Source: a virus. From it: DNA of 64,000 bases. How positions within the stretch are numbered: the first letter of the stretch is position 1; every line of letters starts with the position of its first letter. The notes beneath the pieces were generated by a model that did no database searches, was not told where the DNA came from, and saw only the letters and a program-made list of their open reading frames with translations. A program made the translations under genes and the position numbers. Shown one piece after another: positions 14,118 to 22,717 of this stretch. The stretch lies in the IMG/VR virus record IMGVR_UViG_3300037258_000590, positions 1 through 64,000 of that record. One strand, written 5' to 3'.

Positions 14118-16443
14118 GGTCCCGCCTAAGAACCCCGGGCAGCAGCCAGCCCGCGGAGAGCTGCGCACGCCCGCGAGTTTCCCGCTGACGCCTGGCCAGC
14201 AGTCAGCGGTCAATGACGCGCTTTCCCGCCAGGGCGGCCCTGCCTCTGAGTTCAGCGTGCCCGGATTGCCGGGAAAACTGCGTGAACGCGTGCTTGATTC
14301 TGTGGCTCCGCGCCCTGGGCGTCCGCCTGGTAGCCGGGAAGGTTCCTGGCGGTTTCCGCAGCAAGGGAGACCGGGCGATCCTGATGATACCCTCGGAGCC
14401 CGCCTGGAGGCGATCTCCCCGGGACTGGCCGCCAGGCTGCGCGACGGGCTCGGGCCGGAAGAACTGCGCGAGCTGAGCCCGGCGATAGCCAAGGCGATGC
14501 GTGATGCGGGCGCTGCTGCCGGCGCGTACTCATTCAGCCATGGCGATCCGGGATACGGGACGAAGATTCACGTCACGGAGCCTGGTGTGCTGGCGACGGC
14601 GCAAGCCTGTCCAGAAGATTCGCGTTCAGGCCGGGTCACGCCTTCCGGCCAGGTGCCGGCTGCGTTCCGCCGCCCGGGAGGCACAGTGCTGGCTAAGGCT
14701 GTCATCGGAGGTAAGCGCACGGACGGAGGCGAAGGCCTTCCTTACGGCATCCAGCCAGGTGACATCATCGCTGTTGAGCAACCTCTGGACTACGCGGATA
14801 CCGGGATCGCCCTGCCTCCCGAAGACGGCCATGAGCCTGGCTCGAAGGTCTGGCGCCCGGCCGGAGAACAGCTGGAAGGCCTGGATGAGCTGCTGCGCCG
14901 GGGGCGCGCGATGCTGGACAGCGGGATGTCCTCGGAAGATGTCGCCGCGGAGCTGGCCACCGGATATGCGGAGTCAGCTGGCGCAGGTTCCGGCAACGCT
15001 GGAGAAGCGCGCCTGGTAGCCGCCGTCCAGGTCCGGGCAGGCGCGCCGCTTGACGAGACGCGGCTGCACCCGGAACTGCGCGGCACGGATCCCGACACGA
15101 TGATCCCGGTGATCATCAGCAACGCGGAAGACAAGCCGGAAGGCGCCGGCGCGTTTTTTGGCCGCCTGACCCGGGACGTGCATACCGAATCAGGCGCGGT
15201 CTGGCCCGCTGGGGCGCTGGTCTGGCGGGATACCAGCCTGGACGCCGGAGAAATGCCGGCTGACCGGCTCATGTACGACGAGGATAGCGGCCCGGTCATT
15301 GCCCGCGGACGGCCTGCGCGGACGTCGTGGACCGCCGGGGACGTCCTGAACCAGCACGTGCGGCTGGCTGCGCGCTTCGCTGCCGCAGGGCCGGAGATCG
15401 CCAGTTACCTCGCGCACCTGATGAACGCGTCGCTGAAGGATGACGCGGATCAGGCTGGCCGGGGGCACTGGCCGGTGCAAGCCGAGCGCGAGCGCAGCGC
15501 TGAGGACGGGCTGAAAATGACGCGCTTGATCGGCCGCCAGCTGCGTGACGCGCTGACCTACCAGGTGACCGCGCCGATGCTGGAGCGCATGCGCCAGTCT
15601 GAGGAACTGCTGCCTGGCGTCCAGCGGCTCAGCGCCTCAGATCTTCCGGCCGCGACCGGGTTCGCGTGGCTGGAAGACCCGTGGCTGATCCCGGTCGCTG
15701 ACGGGCTGCTGCCGGTACGCGCGCTCGGCTGGGAGAAGATCGCGGTGCCGGCCACGGTATTCATGCCCGGTACCCGGCACGCGACCGCCGACGCGGTGCG
15801 GTTCGTCTTCTGGGTGTACCTGCCCGATATCGTTGCGGCCGGGTACTTCAACGATAAAGACCTGCAATTGCGCAGCATCACCGAAGACCTCGGCGAACTG
15901 ATCGCGCATCACGTGACCGTCTTGCCGTTCCAGTACGCGTTCACCCTCAGGAACACGCACCGGGCCGAGTCGATGTCGATGATCGCGCTCATCCACAGCC
16001 TGTGGACGTACCTGGGGATGGAGCTGTCGGTCTCGCGGAAGGTGCGCCCGGCCAGCGCCGGCCACAGCAAGCGCGTCCTGCGTTCCCTGCGGCACGACGC
16101 GGTGCACGTGGTCACCCTGCGGCACGTCAGCTACATCGGCGACGGCCCCGGCGGCCACCGCGTGGTCAACCGGACCTGCAAATGGTGGGTGGATGACTTC
16201 TACCGGCACCTTGACTCTTACCGGGACGAGGATGAGAACGGCCGCCCGCGCCGCCATTCGGCTGTTCCGTCCGGGCAGGAACGCACTGACCCCGAGCCGG
16301 GGGACTTCGACGTCTGCGGCGTCTGCCTGGCCCGCGGGCAGACGGTCCGCATTACTCAGGTTCACGGCCATCGTCGCGGCCCCGCGCACCTGCCCTGGAG
16401 AGCCCCGGCCAAGGGCCGTACCGTTTACCGGCTAGCCAGGTAG
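14101..16443 (+). CDS. Large uncharacterised actinobacterial/phage protein
   Basis: This is a 780-residue product. ATG 14101 overlaps the previous gene by 17 bases and has AGGGAGG upstream. The N-terminus is basic and disordered (MSRRRKVPPKNPGQQ). The middle is a long mixed alpha/beta region with an acidic segment. The C-terminal 250 residues hold RLIGRQLRDALTYQVT, VRFVFWVYLPDIVAAGYFND, and a closing CGVCLARG...VHGHRRGP...KGRTVYRLAR, similar to endings of uncharacterised actinobacterial plasmid and phage proteins. It is the largest early gene. No catalytic motif is obvious. Confidence 0.7.
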   Translation: MSRRRKVPPKNPGQQPARGELRTPASFPLTPGQQSAVNDALSRQGGPASEFSVPGLPGKLRERVLDSVAPRPGRPPGSREGSWRFPQQGRPGDPDDTLGARLEAISPGLAARLRDGLGPEELRELSPAIAKAMRDAGAAAGAYSFSHGDPGYGTKIHVTEPGVLATAQACPEDSRSGRVTPSGQVPAAFRRPGGTVLAKAVIGGKRTDGGEGLPYGIQPGDIIAVEQPLDYADTGIALPPEDGHEPGSKVWRPAGEQLEGLDELLRRGRAMLDSGMSSEDVAAELATGYAESAGAGSGNAGEARLVAAVQVRAGAPLDETRLHPELRGTDPDTMIPVIISNAEDKPEGAGAFFGRLTRDVHTESGAVWPAGALVWRDTSLDAGEMPADRLMYDEDSGPVIARGRPARTSWTAGDVLNQHVRLAARFAAAGPEIASYLAHLMNASLKDDADQAGRGHWPVQAERERSAEDGLKMTRLIGRQLRDALTYQVTAPMLERMRQSEELLPGVQRLSASDLPAATGFAWLEDPWLIPVADGLLPVRALGWEKIAVPATVFMPGTRHATADAVRFVFWVYLPDIVAAGYFNDKDLQLRSITEDLGELIAHHVTVLPFQYAFTLRNTHRAESMSMIALIHSLWTYLGMELSVSRKVRPASAGHSKRVLRSLRHDAVHVVTLRHVSYIGDGPGGHRVVNRTCKWWVDDFYRHLDSYRDEDENGRPRRHSAVPSGQERTDPEPGDFDVCGVCLARGQTVRITQVHGHRRGPAHLPWRAPAKGRTVYRLAR

Positions 16444-16452
16444 GAGCAGATC

Positions 16453-16707
16453 ATGAGCCGCTGCGATCACGCCATATCCGGTAACCAGCCTGACCATTAT
16501 GACCGCGTGATGAGTTTCCTCGCTGCGCACTCCCCGGCGACGGCTACCGATATCGGCGTTGCTCTCGGGCTCACGCAGGCGCGCGTTTTCCTTGTCCTGC
16601 ACGCCGCCGAGCGGAATGGTGCTGTGCAGCACCAGGACCGGGGCCCGCACACTGTCTATCCGCTGCTGTGGTCGATGACCCCGGCGTACCAACCAGGAGG
16701 TAAATGA
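16453..16707 (+). CDS. Winged-helix DNA-binding protein
   Basis: This is an 84-residue product, ATG 16453 with AGGAGC next to the preceding stop. DRVMSFLAAHSPATATDIGV then LTQARVFLVLHAAERNGAVQ gives the three helices of a MarR/GntR-like winged helix, and QDRGPHTVYPLLW gives the wing. It is small enough to be mainly the DNA-binding domain, so an early regulator is likely. Confidence 0.7.
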   Translation: MSRCDHAISGNQPDHYDRVMSFLAAHSPATATDIGVALGLTQARVFLVLHAAERNGAVQHQDRGPHTVYPLLWSMTPAYQPGGK

Positions 16708-17120
16708 TGCCCGCAACCCCGGCCGCCAAGGCCCGGACCAAGAACGTAGCCGCCGCGAAGCGGTTGCTCAAGCTGATCGAGACGGAAGCTGCCCGCCACG
16801 GGGCCCTGCTCGCCGAGGGCCAGGTACCCGAAGGCAGTTTCCTGGCCAGCGTCATCAAGTACGACCAGGCCCTGTCCGCAGCAGCCCTGCTTGATTCGCT
16901 CAATGGCGAGCCCGCAGCAGACGGCGCGGTACTGGCCGACGATGTACGGCTGGATGACCTGGCCGCTCTTGTCCTGCTCGTCCAGGACATCACAGGTACG
17001 CCGCCGCCAGGTCAGGATATGCCGCTCACCCGGCTGATGGCTTCCGCGTTCCCGGACAGGCTGCCCGCGCCTGTGGCTGCCACTGCTGCCACGCCTGCCG
17101 CCGCCCAGAACGGGGCGTGA
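16704..17120 (+). CDS. Hypothetical helical protein
   Basis: This is a 138-residue product. ATG 16704 or the adjacent ATG 16707 has AGGAGGTAA directly upstream. It has Ala/Lys/Leu-rich helices (KRLLKLIETEAARHGALLAE, later LDDLAALVLLVQDI) and a Pro/Ala tail. It is the last gene before promoter-like element copy 2. No family recognised. Confidence 0.65.
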   Translation: MMPATPAAKARTKNVAAAKRLLKLIETEAARHGALLAEGQVPEGSFLASVIKYDQALSAAALLDSLNGEPAADGAVLADDVRLDDLAALVLLVQDITGTPPPGQDMPLTRLMASAFPDRLPAPVAATAATPAAAQNGA

Positions 17121-17141
17121 CAGCGCCCGGGAATGCCAGGG

Positions 17142-17172
17142 CAGCCATGCAGCTTGTATACCGCATAGGACA
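17142..17172 (+). promoter_or_regulatory. Repeated promoter-like element, copy 2
   Basis: This is the second copy of the 31-bp element seen at 5136-5166, sharing CATGC, CTTGTATAC and CATAGGACA in the same spacing. It lies in the only long gap of this stretch, 25 bp upstream of the start at 17197. TATACC (17157-17162) is the candidate -10. Conservation of a noncoding block between two gene runs argues for promoter or operator function. Confidence 0.6.
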
Positions 17173-17196
17173 ATGAAGGGCAGGGGCGGGAAACGC

Positions 17197-17463
17197 ATGA
17201 ACGTCCAGCCGGTGGAGCACACAGGCGACAGCGCGAACCTCGCCTTCTACACCGAGCGCGGCCAGCCAGCCGGGTACCTGTGGGCTGAGGTGGTCCGCGA
17301 CGATTACCAGCGTGCCGTGCCGCGATTCAGCGTCCGCGTGTACCGGCACCGGGCCGGCATCATCGGCAGGTTTACCTGTGCGCCGCTCTCCTGCTCAGTG
17401 CCCGGCCCGCTGGCCGCGGACACGGTGGCGCAGCTCATCTGGGATCAGGCGGGACTGACGTGA
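17197..17463 (+). CDS. Hypothetical protein
   Basis: This is an 88-residue product from ATG 17197 with AGGGGCGGG upstream; ATG 17173 is in frame but lacks a good site and lies on the promoter element. It starts MNVQPVEHTGDSANLAFYTE. Beta-strand-like segments (AGYLWAEVVRDDYQRAV, FSVRVYRHRAGIIGRF) suggest a small beta domain. It is the first gene of the third early run. No family recognised. Confidence 0.65.
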   Translation: MNVQPVEHTGDSANLAFYTERGQPAGYLWAEVVRDDYQRAVPRFSVRVYRHRAGIIGRFTCAPLSCSVPGPLAADTVAQLIWDQAGLT

Positions 17464-18116
17464 ATACCACCGAGATCCGGGTACGCCAGCGGGTACGCAT
17501 CCTTGCGCCGCCTGGGCACCCGCTGCACCAGGCAGCCGGCGTCGTCATAGGCGTCACGACTGCTGGGCAGTTGTGGTCCAGGCAGCCGCAGCGCATGATG
17601 ACCGAACCGCTGGCGTGGTTGACCGGCCAGGTAGAAGTCCGGCTAGACGAGTGCCCGGCACGAAATGGCCGCGCAGCTTCAGGCTCGTGGCCTCTTGCTG
17701 TCACCGTGCAACCGGGACAGCTGGAAAACGAGCCGGTCATGAGCACGACAAGCCCAGCAGGCCTGGCTCCCCGGAAGCTGGCCAAGCTGGCCGCCCGGCT
17801 GCCCTGGGTGATCCGGCTGGAGGAGACACAGGGCTGCGACGCGCACCGGTACGGGCACATGCCGGGTAAGGCACTGCGTGACCCGGTGCTGTTCGCGACG
17901 TACGCGTGCAAGAACAGCGCTCGCTGGCAGTTCACTGCGTTGCTCGCGAGCGACGGGCTCCGCGGCCCGGGGCTGGCAGCTACATCCGGCGTGTACTGCT
18001 GGACGCACCTGTTCTGCCAGATCCGGGGCTATCCGGCCGAAGAGGAACGATACCGCCGTGAGCTAGCCCGGCTCCGCGAGCCGGACGGGCAGATCCTGGA
18101 GGCGCATGATGGCTGA
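17460..18116 (+). CDS. Hypothetical protein, possible fusion of two small genes
   Basis: This is a 218-residue product from GTG 17460. Residues 1-90 form a small beta-rich part (RVRQRVRILAPPGHPLHQAA). From Met about 95 onward the sequence resembles a separate actinophage protein, with CDAHRYGH, ATYACKNSARWQFTAL and GVYCWTHLFC, i.e. paired Cys/His typical of a zinc-binding fold. No internal ribosome-binding site is clear, so I keep one gene. Confidence 0.6.
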   Translation: MNTTEIRVRQRVRILAPPGHPLHQAAGVVIGVTTAGQLWSRQPQRMMTEPLAWLTGQVEVRLDECPARNGRAASGSWPLAVTVQPGQLENEPVMSTTSPAGLAPRKLAKLAARLPWVIRLEETQGCDAHRYGHMPGKALRDPVLFATYACKNSARWQFTALLASDGLRGPGLAATSGVYCWTHLFCQIRGYPAEEERYRRELARLREPDGQILEAHDG

Positions 18117-18456
18117 CCTGCTGACCGAGGCGCAGCTGACAGCGGTCGCGCTCATCCGCGGTGCCGCGCACCTGAGAGGTAACCCGGGCGGGGAAGCCGG
18201 CACGATCGTGACAGAGTACCTGACCCGGGTGACCGCCCCCGGCGGCCCGTCTGAAGACGCTGACTACGCACTGCCCCTGGGTGCGCTATGCGCGGCGCTG
18301 AGTAACCTGGCCGGCGGCATGGTGCGCGTCTGGCTCGCTCAGCTGCTGGACATAGACGCGGAGGACGTACCTGCCGAGGCTATCGACACGCGGCTGGATT
18401 CACTGGAATTCGGGTTCATGGATACCGGGGAACAGGCAGGAGGCAGCCCGGCATGA
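18106..18456 (+). CDS. Hypothetical helical protein
   Basis: This is a 116-residue product, ATG 18106 or ATG 18109, overlapping the previous gene by 11 bases. It is helical, with LTEAQLTAVALIRGAAHLRG and ALSNLAGGMVRVWLAQLL, and an acidic C-terminal half. No motif. Coupled to the next gene by a four-base overlap. Confidence 0.6.
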   Translation: MMADLLTEAQLTAVALIRGAAHLRGNPGGEAGTIVTEYLTRVTAPGGPSEDADYALPLGALCAALSNLAGGMVRVWLAQLLDIDAEDVPAEAIDTRLDSLEFGFMDTGEQAGGSPA

Positions 18457-19079
18457 TGGAAGCACAACCGCGGTACGTAGCCGGGTTCGGTATCCGGCGC
18501 GGCAAGCTCCGCGGGGTGGCCCGGGAGTTCGCACCGGGCGGCGGCCTGGAGCTGTGGTACTGCGATCACGACCACGCCCCTGGCGTTCGTCGCTGCCCGG
18601 ACCTGACGCCAGCTCAGCGCGCCGGGGCCCAGCAGTGCGCACTGAGCTGGCTGGTCACGCAGATCCAGGACGGCTGGCTGCAGTCGCTGCCGGCACGCAC
18701 CGAAGACGAGGACGAGGCACAGCAGGCTGCTGCAGCTATCGTGCTTCCGCAGCCTGCTGTGCCGCAGGTTGCCGGGGATCCGCCCGCCTGTGCTGCGGTA
18801 ACCGATCAGGACAAGGCCGTTCTTCGCAGGTACAGCGATTCTCACTGGCGGGCGCTCATGGCAGACCTGGTTGCCCTTGACGCGGCCGGCACGCTCGGCG
18901 GGATCCGCGCCGTGGTAGCTGAGCGGCTGCGCCAGGTACGGAGCGGCAAGACAACCCGGGAGCTGACCGAGACCGTGTGGAGCGATCGGCCGCACCCGGC
19001 CGTGGCTCATGCGCGGTCTGCCGCTTTGCTGGCAGCGGAGATCGACTGGTGGAAAGCAAGCGAGGTACCCGGTGACTGA
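18453..19079 (+). CDS. Hypothetical protein
   Basis: This is a 208-residue product from ATG 18453. It has an N-terminal part with YCDHDHAPGVRRCPDLT (Cys/His, possibly metal binding), an acidic Ala/Gln linker (residues 80-110) and a helical C-terminal part (MADLVALDAAGTLGGIRAVV). It overlaps the next gene by eight bases. No family recognised. Confidence 0.6.
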   Translation: MMEAQPRYVAGFGIRRGKLRGVAREFAPGGGLELWYCDHDHAPGVRRCPDLTPAQRAGAQQCALSWLVTQIQDGWLQSLPARTEDEDEAQQAAAAIVLPQPAVPQVAGDPPACAAVTDQDKAVLRRYSDSHWRALMADLVALDAAGTLGGIRAVVAERLRQVRSGKTTRELTETVWSDRPHPAVAHARSAALLAAEIDWWKASEVPGD

Positions 19080-19779
19080 CCAGGACACAGCTGCTCTCCG
19101 CGCGGAAGCGGAGCGCTTGTTCGACCAGAAGTTCCGCGCAGCCGGCTGGACTGACGCGGATTTCCGCTCGTACAGCGGGTGGTCCATCCGGCAGGCGGTT
19201 ACCGGTATCGCGGCCGGCGGGGAAGTAGCCGCTGTGCAGCAGGTCCTTGGCGCATGGCGGCTGCCTCACCGCCCGCCCGGTGCCCTGTTCGACGGGTGCA
19301 TGGCCGTTATCCAGGAAGCCCGGCACGCTCAGTTCCCGGGTAATTCCGGCTGGACCTGGGATGAGAAAAGCAGCCGGTGGACAGCCCGCCGGGGCACTGT
19401 CCTGGTTACCGCCGCGTGGCCGCGCGATCAGATGCCGCCGGTCCGGGCTGATCAGTTCGCTGTTCAGCTGACCGGTACGGACTGGCACGGGGCTGTCACG
19501 CGGGCCATGGAGAATCCTGGCCTCGCGAATCTGCCGTGGGGCAAGCCGGTGCTCGCCGCGATCCCTGAGAGGTTCTGGACCCAGGACTGGTGCTGGGGTG
19601 TCAGGTACAAGATCGTCCTCGGCGGCCTGTGCTCGCACAGCGACCTGTCGCAAAGCCCGGCCTGCATCCAGCCGCGCCGGGAAAGCCAGGCTGAAGGCAT
19701 GGAACCGCCATGCGTCCCGTTTGACCCGGATAACGTGCGGCTCATGCTCCTGGACGGGAAGCTGAGCGATTATGCGTAA
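19072..19779 (+). CDS. Hypothetical protein
   Basis: This is a 235-residue product from GTG 19072. The frame is open upstream, but that part overlaps the previous gene. It starts MTDQDTAALRAEAERLFDQK. Conserved-looking segments include WRLPHRPPGALFDGCMAVIQ and DWCWGVRYKIVLGGLCSHSD. Trp-rich; no catalytic motif visible. The gene is followed by a 45-bp gap. Confidence 0.65.
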   Translation: MTDQDTAALRAEAERLFDQKFRAAGWTDADFRSYSGWSIRQAVTGIAAGGEVAAVQQVLGAWRLPHRPPGALFDGCMAVIQEARHAQFPGNSGWTWDEKSSRWTARRGTVLVTAAWPRDQMPPVRADQFAVQLTGTDWHGAVTRAMENPGLANLPWGKPVLAAIPERFWTQDWCWGVRYKIVLGGLCSHSDLSQSPACIQPRRESQAEGMEPPCVPFDPDNVRLMLLDGKLSDYA

Positions 19780-19824
19780 ATCCTGGTCGCTACCTCCGGA
19801 AACCAGCTGGCAGGATGGTATCAC

Positions 19825-20112
19825 GTGACAACTAGCGCGCAGCTGGCCGACCAGGCCGGGATCACCTACCGGCAGCTGGATCACTGGGCCAGGACCGGGT
19901 GGCTGCACCCGGCCGGCGGAACGGGCAGCGGCCGGGAACGCGACTGGCCCCCGGCGGAGCAAGCCGTGGCCCGCGCCATGGGAGCCTTGTGCCAGTACGG
20001 CATCAGCCCCGCCCTGGCCCATTCGCTGGCCCGGAACCAGCTGGCCAGCGATGTACTGGCTGTGCTGGCCAAGCTGCCGGAAATCCCGAAATCCGCTAAG
20101 GCCGCACCATGA
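19825..20112 (+). CDS. MerR-like helix-turn-helix protein
   Basis: This is a 95-residue product from GTG 19825. Residues 3-45 (SAQLADQAGITYRQLDHWAR, then GWLHPAGG and an Arg-rich wing) match the MerR winged-helix pattern of an HTH followed by D-x-W-x-R-x-G-L-x-P. The remainder (GISPALAHSLARNQLASDVL) is helical. It is probably an early transcription regulator or excisionase-like protein. The four-base overlap with the next gene supports the end. Confidence 0.7.
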   Translation: MTTSAQLADQAGITYRQLDHWARTGWLHPAGGTGSGRERDWPPAEQAVARAMGALCQYGISPALAHSLARNQLASDVLAVLAKLPEIPKSAKAAP

Positions 20113-20294
20113 CCCGCGATGGCTGGCTGGAGCGCTGGCTGGCTGGCTGGACCGGCTTGAGCAGCATCCTGGCCACCGGAGTGCTAGTCGGCGTCATCAC
20201 CTGGCTCATCGCCAGCTCAGCTGCAGCACCGCAGCCGTGCCACCTGGTGCTGGCTCCGGTCGGCCGCGCGCACTACATCAGAATCTGCCCCTGA
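20109..20294 (+). CDS. Single-TM small protein
   Basis: This is a 61-residue product, ATG 20109 with a four-base overlap. Trp-rich start (MTRDGWLERWLAGWTGLSSI), one clear hydrophobic helix (about residues 18-38), then a short outside tail with two Cys. It is likely membrane-anchored. It sits immediately before a lipoprotein gene, so the two may act together at the cell envelope; that is inference. Confidence 0.6.
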   Translation: MTRDGWLERWLAGWTGLSSILATGVLVGVITWLIASSAAAPQPCHLVLAPVGRAHYIRICP

Positions 20295-20320
20295 CCATCC
20301 GGTTCGCATACAGGAGACCC

Positions 20321-20857
20321 ATGATGAGGAAAATCCCCGCCGCCGTGGCCGCGGGCGCAGTACTCGTGCTCATGCTCGTACTCGGCGCGTGCGGCTCCGC
20401 CAGCTCCGGTCACGCCGCCGCTGCGGCTAGCTCAGCCGAGGCCAATCCGGCTGTCAGCGCTGACATCACCCAGGCCAAGGCCGACGTCGCCCGGTGCGTC
20501 ACCGGCACGCCGCTGCAGCAGATCCATACCCTCCGCGTGCTATTCCTGGAGTCCGCGACAGGCAAGAACGGCCTGGAAGTCGCCGCCACCCGGGCCCGCG
20601 TATTCAGCTGCATGGGTGTCGCGCCTGCTCAGCAGACCGCATTCAAGAACGACGCGCTGACCGCTGCCGAGCGCGGCAAGGTCTACACCAAGGCAGGCGC
20701 CCGGACATACCTGGAAGGAACGCTCCCCGCCCTGCTGGCTAAGTACCAGGCTGCTGGCGGCATGTCACCCACGGGAACACCGGGCACCGCCGCCACCGCC
20801 ACCGCTCCGGCGGGCTCTCCTGCGCCGAGCCCGGGCAAGACCGGGACTAACTCATGA
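20321..20857 (+). CDS. Secreted lipoprotein
   Basis: This is a 178-residue product from ATG 20321 with CAGGAGA upstream; the open frame further back is spurious. The N-terminus is a lipoprotein signal: MMRK, a hydrophobic core, then lipobox LGAC with Cys24. The mature part begins with an Ala/Ser linker and holds two further Cys (CVTGTPLQQIHTLRVLFLES and VFSCMGVAP), a helical domain and a Pro/Thr/Ser-rich tail. Phage lipoproteins often act in superinfection exclusion at the cell surface; that role is only a hypothesis here. Confidence 0.75.
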   Translation: MMRKIPAAVAAGAVLVLMLVLGACGSASSGHAAAAASSAEANPAVSADITQAKADVARCVTGTPLQQIHTLRVLFLESATGKNGLEVAATRARVFSCMGVAPAQQTAFKNDALTAAERGKVYTKAGARTYLEGTLPALLAKYQAAGGMSPTGTPGTAATATAPAGSPAPSPGKTGTNS

Positions 20858-21516
20858 CCGCCGCTCAGACCATGCGTGCCCGGTTCCTGGCCGCCGCGGA
20901 AGAAATCGCCGCCGTCTACCGGGACGCCTCCGGTCCGATCTGGTATGACGGCCGCCACCGCATCCGCGACGCGTACAAGGCTCTGCTGGAACTAGCCGCC
21001 TGGATCCCGGACACTGAGCCCGGCTGGCTGCCCTATGGTGATATGCCAGCAGCCGGCATCGCTGCAGCTCGCCGTAACGCGGAGAAGGGACTGGCTTCGC
21101 CGGAAGTCACCTTGCAGCTGATCCGCCAGGTGCAGGCGCTGCGCGAGCAGCTGACCGCGATCGGCGGCGCGCACGGGGTCACCGACTCTGACATCGGGTC
21201 CATGATCGCTGAGGGCTTCGCCACTGCCTGGCGCAAAGCTGTCGACAGCCCCGAATCGGTCGTCATCTGGAAGCTGATCAAGGACATGGACCGTAAAGAG
21301 TGGGGCTCGGTCATCGACTTCGTGGCCGATCCGCTTATCGCCATGCTGCGCGAAGCTGAGCGCCGCCCGGCGGCAGAAGCAGAGGGCCGCCACCACCTGA
21401 CACCAGGTGAGCTGGAGCGCCTGCTCGCCGACCCGGCGGTGCAGGCCCGGCTCCGGGAGCTGTCCGGGCAGCCCGCCGGACTGCCGGCTGAGGCTGGAGA
21501 GGATGTAACGCTATGA
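20854..21516 (+). CDS. Hypothetical helical protein
   Basis: This is a 220-residue product, ATG 20854 with a four-base overlap to the lipoprotein. It is nearly all helical: MRARFLAAAEEIAAVYRDAS, LQLIRQVQALREQLTAIGG, MIAEGFATAWRKAVD, LTPGELERLLADPAVQAR. It has an acidic C-terminus. No family recognised. Coupled to the next membrane protein gene. Confidence 0.65.
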   Translation: MTAAQTMRARFLAAAEEIAAVYRDASGPIWYDGRHRIRDAYKALLELAAWIPDTEPGWLPYGDMPAAGIAAARRNAEKGLASPEVTLQLIRQVQALREQLTAIGGAHGVTDSDIGSMIAEGFATAWRKAVDSPESVVIWKLIKDMDRKEWGSVIDFVADPLIAMLREAERRPAAEAEGRHHLTPGELERLLADPAVQARLRELSGQPAGLPAEAGEDVTL

Positions 21517-22415
21517 CCACCGTAGAACGCGCACCGAGGCATGCCAGCCCGGACATCCCCAAGATCGCCCTGATCTCCTGGCTCGGCCTGGAATCTGTCC
21601 TCTGGTCGGTAGGCATCGGTCACCTGGCCAAATGGGCTGGCAACTTCGCTTACTTCGCTAGCGTCCAGGTTCGCTACGCGGTCGGTTACGGTAACGGGCT
21701 GTGGACAGTCTGGTATCTCAAAGACGCCTGGGACCGGCTGCCCGTGCATATCGGGAACCTGCTCGGCGAGCACTGGTTCGCCAGCCAGGCCGCGCCGGAG
21801 TGGTGGTTCACCTGGCGCCACGATATTCGTGACGTCGGCATCGCGCTGGCTGCCACCATCGCCGTCCAGTTCCTGTTCACCAAGCCGCGGCACCCAGCTG
21901 ATGACCGGCTGACCGTCCGCCAGTACGTCACGGCTGTCCCGGTAGCTCTTGGTGCTGCCCTGATCCCGATCGCGATCATCGGCGTGCTGGCCTGGAAGCT
22001 GCCGTGGCTGCAGCAGCATGGCTGGCAGGTTCCGGCCAGCTTCGGCGCACTTGCGTCTGAGGTTAACGGCTTCATCGCCGCCGGTACCTGGATCACCGCG
22101 GTCATGGGCATCGCGGGTGGTATCGCGGCTAAGCCGTTCATCCGGCGTGTCGCCGACGACATCCAGTGGTTCTTCGCCGAGCGGTCGGCAGGCCGGATCC
22201 GCAGCAGCTCCGCGCTGGGTAAGCTGCGCGGCACGCGGGTGATCGGCACGCCTGCTCACCGGCGCCGGGTGCGCTGGCTGCTCGATAACCGCCCCGGCCT
22301 GCCTGCCCGTAATCCGTGGCTGGTCCGCGGATTGCTTGCCGCCGGGTTCATCGTGCTGGCGTTCGCCGCGGCGGGCGCGTGGCTGACCCTGGCCGGCCCG
22401 GCGGCGGTGCACTGA
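21513..22415 (+). CDS. Multi-pass membrane protein
   Basis: This is a 300-residue product, ATG 21513 with a four-base overlap. Hydrophobic segments occur near residues 110-125, 140-160, 185-210 and 275-295, with a Trp-rich N-terminal part (WSVGIGHLAKWAGNFAYFAS) that may also be membrane-bound. A cytoplasmic loop is Arg-rich (FFAERSAGRIRSSSALGKLR). I do not recognise a transporter signature. Confidence 0.7.
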   Translation: MTTVERAPRHASPDIPKIALISWLGLESVLWSVGIGHLAKWAGNFAYFASVQVRYAVGYGNGLWTVWYLKDAWDRLPVHIGNLLGEHWFASQAAPEWWFTWRHDIRDVGIALAATIAVQFLFTKPRHPADDRLTVRQYVTAVPVALGAALIPIAIIGVLAWKLPWLQQHGWQVPASFGALASEVNGFIAAGTWITAVMGIAGGIAAKPFIRRVADDIQWFFAERSAGRIRSSSALGKLRGTRVIGTPAHRRRVRWLLDNRPGLPARNPWLVRGLLAAGFIVLAFAAAGAWLTLAGPAAVH

Positions 22416-22717
22416 TGACCGGCTTGAACTGGCGGCAGATTCCCGGCGGCGAGCAGGCGCACGGCACCGACTGGACGTACCTCATCACGCATGACGACTG
22501 GATCGCGGTGCTGACCCGGTTCCAGCAGGGGCCTGACTACTGGGAAATCGCCCGGCAGGCCGCGCTGAACGCCATCCAGCTCGGCGGTGGGTACAGAGCG
22601 GTTCCGGAGGTTGCCGCCGATGTTGTCACCCACCTCAAGCAGACCGCGCAGCTGTACGAGGCCGGGACCGGCATCACCGGCTACCCGGCCTGGTGGCCTG
22701 CGGCGGTGCCCAGATGA
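22415..22717 (+). CDS. Hypothetical protein
   Basis: This is a 100-residue product, ATG 22415 overlapping the previous stop as TGATG. It starts MTGLNWRQIPGGEQAHGTDW and contains WIAVLTRFQQGPDYWEIARQ. A longer frame upstream is an artefact of the membrane gene. No family recognised. Its stop overlaps the macro-domain start. Confidence 0.6.
   Translation: MTGLNWRQIPGGEQAHGTDWTYLITHDDWIAVLTRFQQGPDYWEIARQAALNAIQLGGGYRAVPEVAADVVTHLKQTAQLYEAGTGITGYPAWWPAAVPR

Noticed and set aside
18856-20022. 388-residue minus-strand frame
   Set aside because: It is opposite three plus-strand genes joined by overlaps; composition is typical of an antisense shadow.
21033-22412. 459-residue minus-strand frame
   Set aside because: It lies opposite two well-supported, coupled plus-strand genes and shows no domain or ribosome-binding site.
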